The position numbers and the translations under genes were made by a program. The notes beneath the pieces are model-generated. The model ran no database searches, was not told the origin of the DNA, and saw nothing but the letters and a program-made list of their open reading frames with translations. A DNA stretch of 64,000 nucleotides, from the NCBI GenBank assembly GCA_039720395.1, contig CM077820.1:47973425-48037424 (forward strand). Direction: 5' to 3'. Positions 10,723 to 22,356 of the stretch are shown here, piece after piece (the stretch's first letter is position 1; each line of letters starts with the position of its first letter). The DNA comes from Liquidambar formosana (taxonomy: Eukaryota; Streptophyta; Magnoliopsida; Saxifragales; Altingiaceae).

Positions 10723-13700
10723 TTAATTTGGGCCTCCTTGTCGTTGTTGATATTCTCTGAGGCTTGTCAAGTCGCGGATGCCTTGGTCTTCCAATTGTGC
10801 ACAATCTCGAATACGTAGTTCTTCAAGAAGAGGTAGTGCCCCGTGGTCTATCTTCACCAAACACAGTCTATCCATCTCGCCGAGAAGTAATGCCTTAAGT
10901 TTTTGAAATCCACTCGCCTCAAAATGAAGTTGATTACCCTCATATGCTGTCCAGAGCTCAAGCTCCAATAAATTAGGCAAGGCTTGAAGAATTTGAAGCG
11001 GATCATCTGACATCCATGAATCCCATAAACGTATTCTAAGTAGGTTACGAAGTTTGGAAATCCAATCCGGCAACTTATCTAAACGCCCTGCCAACCATAG
11101 ACGTTGAAGTAATGGAGGAGGAGAAGATATTGATTGCATATCAATAAATTCCCCCCCCATGTAAATTGACGAAACACTCAATGAAAGTAGGAGGTTCATA
11201 TTCTCTACTGCGGCGCACAAAGCCATCCCGTCTTCTCTTTTCAAATTTCTAACCCCCAACTTCCTTAATTGTCTCAACTTTTTCAATTCTCCAAGTATGC
11301 CCTCACTTTGATTCACTTCCACATAGAAAAGCTTTTGCAAGGCCTCTAAAGATCCAACCCCCTTTGGCATCTTCAATCCCTTCATAGTATATTTACAATC
11401 ATAGGCCAAAAGATGTCGCAGCTTATGAAGACCAAGGATCTCTACTGGCAACTCATTCACAGCACATCTTCTTAAATCTAAGGTCTCTAGGTTGTACAAT
11501 TTCCCAATGGACTTTGGAAGTGTGCTTACACTTGTGTTTCGCACACTCAAGTACCTCAAGTGGAATAGATTACCAACTTCTTCAGGAACATTTTCCAAGG
11601 ATGGAGCATCTTCAAAATCCAATACTCTTAAAAGCCTACAATTTGTAAGGAATGTCCCAGTAAGTTGCATGACCAAGTCATTTACCCCGAACAGAGAAAT
11701 TGATCGAACTTTTGACAAATTAGTGCTCTCCGGAATATGCATTTCATAGTCGTGCATGGATAGGCGCCGCATTAACCCATCAAAACTGAGCTTCTTATTT
11801 TTTTCCAGAACACAACAAAAATTCAACTCGGTATACTTGGAGAGGATGATCACACGGATCAAATCATGGACTTGACATTCTCGAGCTCGTCCATCGAAAT
11901 CCACCTTCAGTATTAGAACTAATCTTCTTTGTGTGAGCTCATTGAAGTATTCTTCAGCGACATCCTCCACTGTTTTGCCCTCTGTTTCTTTAACGAATCC
12001 TTCTGCTATCCATAGACGAATTAACCGTCCACGACAAATACGATAATCCTCCGGAAAGACGCCCAAGTACAAGAAACAAGGTTTGAGGTAGTAAGGTAAG
12101 TCATAGTAACTGAGGAGGAGGATTCTCGTGATACTTCCAAGATGACGATTGCTATCTAACTCAGATCGGAGACTGTCATGAAATGTTTTCCATTCAGATA
12201 CAACTCTGCCCTTCCTCGACAAAAGACTGCCGATCACCACAATTGCTAGTGGCAACCCTTGACATTTGTTAACAATTTCATGAGCCAACTCCTCTAACTC
12301 TTCAGGACAAGAGTCGAATCGGAACACCTTCTTGCAAAACAGTTCCCAGGCCTTTTCTGGAGGTAGAGGTTGGAGTTCAAGGACATGAGTAGAAGATTCT
12401 TCACAAGAAGTAGAAGAAGCAACAGCACCACTACGTGTAGTGATAATTACCCTACTGCCTCTCGCATTGCTGGGTAAAGCAAATTTAAGAACTCCCCAAA
12501 AATCTATTGCCCACACATCGTCAAATACAACCAAGTACTTCTTTTGTTGTAAGTATGCCTGAAGCTTGCCAATTAGCTCTACTTCTTCCATTTTGTCAAT
12601 TTTCTCAGACATTTCCTTGCTCGCTTGTTTGAACTGCTTCATCATCTTCCTAAGGATCTCCTCCATCTTGTACAATTGAGAGACATTGATCCAAGCATTG
12701 TGATCGAAGTGCCCATTCACTTCTTGGTTGTCAAAGGCTTTCTTGGCAAGGGTGGTCTTGCCAAGTCCACCCATGCCTACCACAGAAATCACAGTCTGAT
12801 CCAATTCTCCCTCTAGCAACAAACGGAGTAGTTTTTTCTTAGGCTCCTCAATACCCACAAGCTCAGTTTCCGTAATGAATAGGGATGCTTGTCGAGGGTC
12901 ATGCCATGTAACACTTTGAACAGCACCCGAGCTCGAGTCTTGCTCTGTGGAACGAAAGCTGAATGCATCACGTCTTTCCTTGATATCGCGTAACTGTGTT
13001 CTGATCTCCTGAATCTTATTGGCTATTTCATGGCATCGTTCCAATTTTTTGATGCAGCAATGCATAGCTTTTTGGTGGAAAGTGGTGCATCCACACTGAT
13101 GATCAGCACTTGCACCCTCTGTTTTGGAAATTAAGTTACAATTTTTTTTATTAATTTAGTGACATAACAAGAATACAAATAAAAATTAATAAATAAATTC
13201 ATAAGAAAATTAGAGTTTAAAATAGCTTGTGTTATTTGGATGGAGGCATGTTAGAAGCGTTCTCTTGAGAGAAGAAACATTCCTTTTTGCACCGAGGTGT
13301 TTTTAGGGAGTTACCTATTTTCACACAATAGCGACCTTACTGTTACACTTACATAAGTGGGACCTACAGGTGTGATATGTGTCCAACAACCTGTAGAATT
13401 CCTATCTTAAACTCATGCGGAGTTAAGTTTTTCCTAAACTATTACAGTTATAATAAAAATTTACAAACTTCAAAAAAATTTGTACTCCTACTAGTCCATC
13501 CTACGGTTTCGTTCTTACATATTGAACTCTTTTCATGGGATCTCCAATCACAAAGGTTGGGCATCCATTGCGATAACTAATTTTACAAACTTCAATCCCA
13601 TTTCACTTGATTATTTCAAATTTAGCCTACGCACCAATCCTGAAGTATTCACCCAATAAATTGTATAATACTTCAAATTTTTTTCTTAAAATCTTACATG

Positions 13701-16415
13701 ACTTTTTGCTACATTTTATGCACATACTGTGCATCTCATAATAATATAATTGACATCAATTATAAACACTTTATGCACCAAACACTTTTATAGAATCATA
13801 TCGGATTGACCCAGTGAACCAACCATTTGATCGGTTCAGTTCTTTAATCAAACCGTTTGTGCATGAGAACTTGATCAAATCGTTCTAAACCGTTTCTACA
13901 GTTTATAATTGAATTGGCCTAAAATGGCCTGCTTTGACCAATTTTGAATGTGTAATTTATTTTTAAAAAATTTAGATGTTTGATCTGTGGTTGCAATCGA
14001 AGAGTACATAACTAATAATTTGAAATTCAATTTAAAAAAAAAATTAAAAAAAAAATCCATGTATGTATACAAATGTATAAATGTCAACATTATATATTCC
14101 TCGATTTTTCAATCTATAATTCACAATTATTTATATATTACTCGATTTTTCAATCTATAATTATTTATGTATACAAATGTATAAATGTCAACATTATATA
14201 TTACTTGATTTTTCAATCTATAATTCACAGTTAGTTTTTCAACAAGATCAGACCCCACAAATTTATATATTACTCGATTTTTCAATCTATAATTCACAAT
14301 TTTTTTTTTATGCCTAATTCAATATAGTCCAAAACTAGCATCTGTTTTATCAAGACACAAATAATAGAAATTCTATCAAACAAAATATGGTATGTATACA
14401 AATGTAAAAATGTCAACATTTATAATTATTTTTAAACACCTTAAATAGATCGATTTCAACAATTTAAGAATATTAAGAAAATCCTAAATATTGAGAACTG
14501 AAAATATATATATTTATCAAACATAATTAATGGTAGTCTAGATATGCAATAATTCTAAATGATTGATTTCATATATCACACATGGCCAAGTCCTTAAAAA
14601 TAATATGTATCATTCACAAAAAAATATTTTCTCGTCACAATTATCATCAAATTCGAGTCTTCTCGTTAACATCAATATTACTCAGTCTCTACAATTTCAG
14701 CCAATTAAGAAGTCATCGATTTTCAATAATTGCATGGGTCTATGGAACACATAGTAGAGCTTCAAGGTCGTGAATCAAAATACTGTCTATTGTATCTCAC
14801 ATCTAAAATTATAACCCATGAATTCTTTTTTTTGAAAAAAAAGGAAAAAAAAGGAAGAAAAAAAAAACATCCGTCTTTTTTTTTTTTTTTTCAAGAAAAA
14901 GAAAACTAATAATAAAATTAAAATAAAAGCAATCCCTTCATTTCTTCTTTAAGATTTTTGGAAAGAATGTTAGGAATTTCTATTAATTTATTGTCAAAAG
15001 AAGAATACAAAATTACAATGCTCAATGACAATATATTCATAGGAAATTTAGAGTTTAGAATAGCAAATGTTATTTGGATTGAGGCATGCTAAAAGTGTTA
15101 TCCTTAGAGAAGAAACGTCATTCTACACCAGGTTGTGTGATGCTTTACTCTCAGGATACAACGATCCTCTAGAGAACCTTGTGCACAATTAGGACTTTCC
15201 CCACAAACCTCAAATCATTCGTATACTCAAACTACTCAAATAATCTATATTACCTATAAAAGTCTGTATCTCAAAAAAACTTATGATTGACCATTACACC
15301 TTTATTTTCAACTTTAAATACTTATTTGCCCCCAATATTTAATTAAACAATTAAAAATATTTATTTTCCAACAAAAAAGAAGAAAGAAAGATAATGACGT
15401 CCACTTCATAAATTCTAAGCAATCTCCCTTCTATGGATGTCACCTAACCAACTTCCTATTCCTACCATGACTCTAAACCGTGGAAGGAAGTTTGACATAT
15501 TGTGTTGATCGAGCATCCATTCTAATTAATGACCTAAATTAATGGGATACATATATATTAAGAATATAATATATATACATGTCTCTAAAACGAGATTTAT
15601 GTTTCAACAAAAAGTAACAAATAATTATATTTCCATGTTCTATATATATACATATTTGAGAATTTATGAATTTTTCATAGATATATTTTATTATTTAAAT
15701 ATTATTCACGTGCAACGCACGTGTGCCCATATCTAGTAACTCAACATTAATGGGAAAAAAAAAATTACAAAATGCTAGAGAAACGTAGAGAAATAGAGCA
15801 ATAAAATTTCAGCATTATCATTTTCTGCATCCATCTCTCTCTCACACACACATAAATAAAATATGTAACCTCCTATAAAAATGAGATAGGAAAGAAATGG
15901 ATATGGGAGTTAGTTAGTTACCTCCAACGCTCCAACCACTTTCTCTCTTCTTGTTTTTTTTTTTTTTTTTTCGTACATTAGGAGGGGTTTGAACTCTTAA
16001 CCTATCCTACTCCTACCATTTTTCCCTACCCTCCTTCACCACTAGGCTAGCCCCGGTGGCTTCTCCAACCACTTTCTCACCAAACCATAAAGGAAATTAA
16101 AATTGAAAACAAAAGTAACATGTAAGCTACACCTACAAAACCAAATAAAACAAAATAAATCAATAAATTTACAACACCTTCTGCCGAGTGGAGTAGGAAT
16201 TCGTCAATCACATCCTCCATGTCATAGGAAACTTCTCGCAGTTGTTTGGTCCAAATTTTGACGCTATTGTTCATCTCCGCCTTGCTATCAGCATCCCTTA
16301 GGAATGCTTGAATGCTCTCCAGATCACCTTTGATGCGGTTCACTTCTTCTCTGACCCCCTTCAACAATTTCACTTCTTCCACGAGCAATGGAACCAACTT
16401 GTCAATCTCAGCCAT
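10723..16415 (-). CDS. NLR2: CC-NB-ARC-LRR disease-resistance protein (RPM1-like), 877 aa
   Basis: Exon 1 is 16178-16415 and exon 2 is 10723-13118, joined through GT/AG as ...HSAE-E-GASADHQ. The start MAEIDKL was chosen because NLR3 and NLR4 begin the same way. The CC domain (about 1-180) has the EDVID motif (DMEDVIDEFLL, about 66-75). NB-ARC shows the P-loop GMGGLGKTT (about 194-202), kinase-2 VVFDDVW (about 276-282), RNBS-B GSRVIITTR (about 300-308), GLPLAI (about 367) and an RNBS-D-type CFLYLGVFPED. The usual MHD is VHD (about 496-498). LRRs fill about 530-865. Known family role: an ATP/ADP-switched intracellular immune receptor. It is intact, belongs to the tandem cluster, and its ligand cannot be inferred. 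Confidence 0.93.
13119..16177 (-). other. 3.06-kb intron of NLR2 at the CC/NB-ARC junction
   Basis: The donor is GAAG|GTGTTG and the acceptor AACAG|AGGGTG. NLR3 has an intron at the same site (27320-30287), but NLR4 reads straight through this position. The intron is AT-rich, with repeated TTTTTCAATCTATAATTCACA motifs (about 14100-14300), poly(A)/poly(T) stretches near 14820-14900, and a SINE near its 5' end. No coding exon was seen inside. Confidence 0.85.
15946..16062 (-). mobile_element. tRNA-derived SINE in the NLR2 intron
   Basis: Read on the minus strand the element has a perfect box A (TAGCCTAGTGG) and a box-B-like GAGTTCAAACCCC, and ends in a poly(A) (a T run at about 15954-15972 on +). 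It is flanked by a perfect 16-bp target duplication, CTCCAACCACTTTCTC, at 15930-15945 and 16063-16078. The same insertion is present in NLR3, so it predates the NLR2/NLR3 duplication. Confidence 0.85.
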
Positions 16416-16842
16416 TTCTCTCTCTTTGAAGTCGATGAGTTGTGTTTCTTTCAAGGTGGCTTAAGCTTTGATGACAATTCTAGCTGCATGCCCAACGATC
16501 TCCTTCCTTCCTTAAATAGATAGAGGGATGAGAGGGGGAAACATAGCAGCATGCAATAACTTTGCAATCAAGGGATTCTTAATTGGAATAATTTAGTTCA
16601 GCTAAGATAGAATCTAATGTAATTAAAGATTGCTCGATTAGCAAGGCAAGACCAAAACATAATGGTTGCTCTACGCGGTAAGATGATATAAATCCCAATT
16701 TATTTTCATATCAGAAAAGGAAAATGTTTAGTCGAGCATACTTTTTTGAAAAAAAAAATTATTATTATTTTTAATTTTGCTGATGTGGGAAAATCACGTC
16801 ATCTACCAAATGAGTTGGTATGAAAAGTTGATGCATATAGCA
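16416..16842 (-). promoter_or_regulatory. Upstream region of NLR2
   Basis: The block is nearly identical to 30526-30956 upstream of NLR3. TCTATTTAAGG (minus strand, about 16511-16520) lies about 100 bp before the ATG and is a possible TATA element. The motif TGCTCGATTAGCAAGGCAAG at about 16632-16651 is inverted at about 20430-20450. Confidence 0.45.
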
Positions 16843-19320
16843 CAAGTGGCAGAGCTAAGAATTTGGTTGAGGATGGCCAAACTTTGATTGATTTTTATAG
16901 TTTTATCCTAACTCAAAATGACTATTTTTTTGCATTTTTTTTCCATTCTTCACAACCGCAAGACAAGAAAATTTTTGAACTAATAAAAAGTTTTTCTTAT
17001 TGATAAACAACTCGAAGAAAAATATATAATGGTAAAGAGCCAAATTTTTTACCCAAATGAGGTGACACTTTGGCCAATCAATCAAAACTTTTATGAAAAG
17101 AATAACTTTTCGTAATGAATTAAAGTGGTGGTTGCAACATTATTTGGGTGATTTTTTTTTTTTTTGGGAAAATTACACTTTGCCCCCCTCATCTTTTGCC
17201 CGAAATCACTTTTCACCCCTCATCTACAAAATCCTACAAATACCCCCCTCAACTACCGGAAGAGTACACTTTTCATTAAACCGTTAAGCAACCGTGAGAA
17301 ATGTAACGGAAATAAACATGTGCGTTGCACATGACTGAAGGTCAGCCATTTTATACCCAAAATGCCCTTATAAGGGCTCACGTGCTCTTCCTTCACACTC
17401 ACACCCACTCACACTGTATTGTTTCTAGGGTTTCTCATAAACTCCCAATTTCTCCCCAATTTGGGAATGAATGACAAATCCCTTCTACCATCCCCACTCA
17501 GAATAAATCTAGTTTTATTTTTCTCAATTCCAATGATGTTCACACAAATATTTATATCGTAATCCATTCTAACCTTCGAATTCTTGATCTGTGAAAGATT
17601 CGTGAATGGTGTGGTGGAGATCTTGTCGTCAATGGTGAGGTGGAGATTTGAACCCATCTCGATTGCAAATCGATGGGAAGCCGTTGATCGTGGCGACTTG
17701 GGGGTATAGGGCTAGCTCTTCGATCCACTTGCCGAGTTTTAACCCCATCTCCACTCCACACAGTGGTCACCGGATCTGAGGATGAGAGTCGTCGACGGCA
17801 AAAGGGGGTTTTGGTTCACTGATTTGGGTTTTGGGTTTGATGAAAATGGGGTCTTGGTCAAATGAGGAAGGGGGTTAGGTGGCGAAGTGACTTGGTGTTG
17901 GGGGTTTGACGGCGAGGAGTGGTGGTGGGGAAGGCGGTGGGTCAACGCCTCGTCAACGCGGGTGCTAGCCCGTCGCTGCTACTTCTTCCTTCATGCTTCG
18001 ATTTTTTTTTTTTCTTTTCCATTTTTGTTTTTGTTGTTTTCTGAGATCTACTACATCCATGGTTGTGGTATGCTGGTGTGAAAGGGGAAGGGGGTGGCAT
18101 TGGGAGATGGTGAGGGCTGAAACACAGTGCGGCAGAGATGGTGGGTGGCATTGGGGTTTTGGTGGGGGTTGAAACAGGTGTCGGTGGCGGTCTGGGTTAG
18201 TAGTCCATGAAAACCTTCGCGAAGAACAAATCATTCGCCAACAACCGCTCCTTAAACCCTCTGAACTGAAGCAACCATCGGAAGAACCGCGCTCTAAATC
18301 CTCCCTGACTCGATCGTTGTCACCAAATCTTTTAGAAGACTCTCCAACAACGATCTGATCTCCACTTTGGAAGACTTTATTGTTGCACCCAAAATCTAGG
18401 TCAATCAAACAAAAAACACAAAAATCTGTTATTTGTTGGTGTAAAAATCTAGGGTTCATAAGAAACCCAAAATCTAGGTTACTTCTTATGTTTTGTACTA
18501 AATTTTTGGGAAAATGTTTAAATATATACGGTTTGAATGTATGCATTTTTGGGGAATGAATGTATTCATTTTTTTGGGTTTTAATGTGGGTAGGGGTTCC
18601 GACGGTAACAGTACCCCCGCGGCTCATCAGATCTGAGGTGTGGTAGCGGGGCTTGCCGGCGACGACTAGCAGCAACAAAAGGGCCTCGACTGCGAGGAGC
18701 TCAATGGCGGCGTGATCATTTTCCTTCTTCAGCGTGAAGGGCAAAATGGTCATTTTATTCATTCCGTTAACGCCATCTGCCCTTTAACGTCTTCCAGTAG
18801 TTGAGGAGGGGTATTTGTAGGATTTTGTAGATGAGGGATGAAAAGTGATTTCGGGCAAAAGATGAGGAGGGCAAAAAGTGTAATTTTCCCTTCTTCTTTT
18901 TTTGCCAAACGATGGGAGAACACACACCTACGCGGAGTCAAAACCAAGACTTCCACAAACCCCACACCCCTATTTAGATGGGACATATATGTCACTATAC
19001 CGAAGGGCTATTAGCTATTTGGGCAAATTGATTTGGACAAAAATTTTGAGCTATATAACATTGTTCATCTATATAAATAATAACAATAATTACAATGAGT
19101 GAAGGACAAAAAGGAAAATGATGAAAACAAGAAACTATGGGCTAAAAATAAAATTTAAATAGGGATAAAATGAGGAAATTTATAAAAATAAAGGAGTAAA
19201 AACTAAATATAAATGGGCTAAAAAATTTTGAGAAGGGCCTAAAAATTTTAAGAAGGGTTAAATCTATAAATAGTAAAATATTAAAAATAAAAAATTCAGT
19301 GGGGCCAGCTGACCCACCTG
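16843..19320. mobile_element. hAT-like non-autonomous element (interrupted) upstream of NLR2
   Basis: The left end (CAAGTGGCAGAGC) and right end (GACCCACCTG) are weakly inverted. In the NLR3 copy the ends are clearer (CAAGTGGTGGAGCC and GCTCCACCCCTG). TATAGCA is duplicated at 16836-16842 and 19321-19327. The size without the nested 17166-18890 element is about 750 bp, matching the 744-bp copy at 30957-31700. Assignment to hAT rests on end sequence and a 7-8 bp duplication only. No transposase is present. Confidence 0.6.
17166..18890. mobile_element. Mutator-like element with about 105-bp terminal inverted repeats
   Basis: GGGAAAATTACACTTT starts the element at 17166, and its reverse complement AAAGTGTAATTTTCCC ends it at 18890. 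The two ends stay inverted-similar for roughly 105 bases (to about 17270 and from about 18790). The element is missing from the otherwise matching hAT copy upstream of NLR3 (about 31265), which gives an empty site. The T-rich target prevents a clean target duplication being read. The interior is more GC-rich than its surroundings, and its open frames (such as 17965-18762 minus) match nothing I recognise. It is non-autonomous, and captured host DNA is possible. Confidence 0.75.
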
Positions 19321-19585
19321 TATAGCACTACACATCATCATCTACCACATGAGTTTTTTGTGAAAAGTTGGTGCATATATCACTACTCTTCATATTATTA
19401 TTGAAGCATTTTAGTAGTGCTATATGCATCAACTCTTTGCACCAATTCTCCGCACCAACTCACAACTCACCTAAATTGATGATGCAGTACAAACTTAATA
19501 AAAAAATAACAAATCATCTGATACCATCTATCTGTCACATGAGTAGATGCAAGTAGCGTATTCCTTGTAAGATAATTGCCATTAA

Positions 19586-20152
19586 GAGCATCTCCAGCCA
19601 TGTGAGCTAAATTAGGTGTGCTATTGCTATTTTAGCAGTGGCAAATGTTATAATTTAGCACAATGTGCCCCAATGATGCAAATAAACGTAGTGTGCTATT
19701 TTTTGCTACAACATCAACTCTTTCCATAGATTTAAGGTCTCATAAGATAGTGAATGAGGTATATCGTGGATCAAATGCAATGTTGCTTGAATGGGATGAA
19801 TGAGTTAAAAAAAAGGGTATGTTTTCTGATTTTTTTTATATTTTTTTATATATAAGATTTCAATATTATTTTTGAAAATATTGTATTCATTTATGGGCTA
19901 TTTGGTTACTGAGAAAATTTTAGAAGAAAAATGGAGGAAAAGAAGTTGCTGGTGTGTTTGGTTGTTGAGAAAGGGAGGAAAAGCTGATATGGCAAATATA
20001 ACAATAGCTCACCCTTGTGCCAAATATAGAACAAGGGTGAGCTATTGCTATATTTAGCACATGCATTTAGCACACCATTGGAGCATCCCAACTTGTGCTA
20101 AATGCTATAATATAACAATAGCACACCATATAGCTCACCCTTGGAGATGCTC
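19586..20152. mobile_element. 567-bp Harbinger/Tourist-type MITE upstream of NLR2
   Basis: The ends GAGCATCTCCAGCC and TTGGAGATGCTC are inverted, and loose inverted similarity extends about 40 bp (GTGAGCTA, GTGTGCTATTG). A TAA target duplication lies at 19583-19585 and 20153-20155. The NLR3 unit has the uninterrupted site (CCCTTAACCTTTCATTAATGG, about 31966). Inside is an inverted pair around AGCTCACCCTTG/CAAGGGTGAGCT. No transposase gene is present. Confidence 0.85.
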
Positions 20153-20155
20153 TAA

Positions 20156-21442
20156 CCTTTCATTAATGGCGGATTTATTGATTTATGAAAGAATAATTTA
20201 CTTCCATGTCATTTCTCCTAAGCAAAAATTGCACACTTTATTTTATTTAATTTTTTGTTTTGTTTAGTAGTTGGTATATATTCTTTACGGCTTTACCCAG
20301 TTTGTGCCAAAGAAGCAAGAAAAAGCAAGAACGTACTACTAAATTTAATAGGAAGATAGTAAAAACTTTGGAAAGCAAGGTAGTTAGATACTTAGACCAT
20401 TGAAAAAGCAAGGTAGTATTGGGTTCTTGCCTTGCTAATCGAGCAAGGTATATATATTATGCTCGCTAGTTGCCAATTGCCTATGCCAAAGCTTTGCATT
20501 AGATTTTCTCTTAACTGAATCAGTCTCTCAATTTTTAAATTTTTTTGAAAATAAACCTCCGATGTAGGATGAAAATTTTATTAATATGCAAAAAGAAAAG
20601 AAAAGAAAAGAGGTACACCTATAGAGAAGGGTTGAAAATTCTTAAACCCCTCAAAAACAAAATGTTTTTTTAGAAACAGAGTTTAGAGTTAACACACTCG
20701 CTTTGGGAGATAGTCAGTCTAATCTTTTTAGTTTTTCTTGCACAATTTGTCGAACACATGGAGAGCAATAAGATTAAGAGAATTCAATAACTCCATACTA
20801 CCAGCCTCATTATTCTTTTCTTCAATGGATGAAGACTCTCCGCAAAACCCATTCTTGACTAATTTTCCCATTCTCCCTCTCTACCATAGAAGGATCATTA
20901 GGAATCGAAGAAAATCTTTTCTCACTTTCCCGATAATTTTTTAATTGTTCTATTGAATGAGCGTATCCTTATCATTGTAGACATTCTCAACAACAGCAGA
21001 TGAGCTAAATTTATCAGTGCCAAAATTTACACCTTCTTGAACAGTGGCAACTTACTTTTTTGCTTAAATTGAATTTATAACCAAAGACTACATCTTAATT
21101 TTTTCATTCTTTGCTTCTAAAAGGAAAAAAAATACCTTAAGGTTAGATCTGTTAATAATCATTCAATTCCCAAACACCAAATCTAAGCATATAATCCAAA
21201 GAAATTAACAAAAATAATACACATATTTTGGTATCTGATATAATTGAGAAAACAAGGGATCAACATAAAATCAAGTTAATAATAATAATAATGAAAATTC
21301 GTAATTTTTACTGGATAAATCAGATCGAAGGATTAAAACGCTAAAATTGAAGAAAGTAAACCCTATAATATGTGTCATTGGAAGAGAGAGAGAAGAGAGG
21401 AGGGAGATGGTCTAAGCGTACCTGAGAAGTCAGAACACCCCT
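20156..21442. other. Shared flank between NLR2 and CYSTM copy 2
   Basis: The stretch parallels 31970-32750 of the NLR3 unit and, from about 21140, the upstream block of CYSTM copy 1. It contains TTCTTGCCTTGCTAATCGAGCA (about 20430), the inverted partner of the motif at 16632. No gene was recognised. The open frame at 20738-20944 is not conserved as protein evidence. Confidence 0.5.
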
Positions 21443-21451
21443 TTCTGATAG

Positions 21452-21622
21452 GAGAAGAACTTCCATGTAACTGTGACACGGCCACGTGGTATCACGGGCC
21501 AATCAGAAGCAAGCAAAGTGGGAGTGTGGGTCCAAAAAGTACACTGACACTCCCACTTTACTTGCTTCTAATTGGCCCGTGATACCACGTGGCCGTATCA
21601 CAATTACATGGAAGTTTTTCTC
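21452..21622. mobile_element. 171-bp palindromic MITE, Mutator-type, upstream of CYSTM copy 2
   Basis: About 76-bp arms (GAGAAGAACTTCCATGTAAC... and ...TTACATGGAAGTTTTTCTC) are inverted with few mismatches around a spacer of about 19 bp. A perfect 9-bp target duplication, TTCTGATAG, lies at 21443-21451 and 21623-21631. The same site is uninterrupted in unit 1 (about 7497) and in the ghost block at about 41223, so the insertion is specific to this unit. Confidence 0.92.
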
Positions 21623-22225
21623 TTCTGATAGAGTGAGGGATGTGGTGATTTGCACAGAAGTGAGTGGGAAAGAGGAGAGAGGTGGAAGATATTTGAAGCC
21701 GGTCGTTGACTCCGGTAGACCCGTAGACTTTCAACCAAAATCATTTTTCGCCTCGCAGTTTTAAATCAAACGAATTACCTCTTATATTTTCAAAAATGTT
21801 AAAAGGGTGGTTAATTTAAGGGTAAATTGCACTTTACGATTCAAAGTTTAAGTCAAGTTTCATTTTAGGGTCCAAAGTTTAAATTGCAATAATTTAGTAC
21901 CCGAATTATTAATTGAGTTTCAATTTGGGATTTGCTGTCAGAATTTTATGTATTATCCCTCATTTGACGATTTTATAGATTTGAAAACCCTATTTTACCC
22001 TTATTAACATCTAATAATCCTCCGATAAAAATAAAAAAAAACATCTAATAATCATTTATATTTTGATCAGATCTGAATTACTTTAATATTCTCTTTCTCT
22101 ATATTACCTCTATCAACATCTAATAAAACTTTATATTTTCCATTTATAAAACCACAAAACCACAAATATCAAAAAAAATTCAAAATCCTTCATTTTTTTT
22201 CCCTCATTTTTTATTTTTTCCTTCC

Positions 22226-22233
22226 TATAAAAG
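22226..22233 (+). promoter_or_regulatory. TATA box of CYSTM copy 2
   Basis: TATAAAAG lies about 124 bp before the ATG at the same relative place as in copy 1 (8096-8103) and in the ghost copy (42057-42064). A (GA)n run at about 22329-22350 follows in the leader. Confidence 0.55.
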
Positions 22234-22356
22234 CTATAATTCATTTCCTAATATCTCATTTTATACAATGTTTGGGACCTCATGGAGGACAATTGCAAAT
22301 GTATTGGATTGAAACATAGCTTATCAATAGAGAGAGAGAGAGAGAGAGAGACAGAG

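Noticed and set aside
14100..14300. Short repeated TTTTTCAATCTATAATTCACA motifs as a possible CRISPR-like array
   Set aside because: Irregular spacing, AT-only content, and plant intron context. It is local duplication.
17965..18762. 265-codon minus-strand open frame
   Set aside because: It lies inside the Mutator-like element, shows no recognisable domain, and its composition follows the GC-rich interior. Not called a gene, though capture of a host fragment cannot be excluded.
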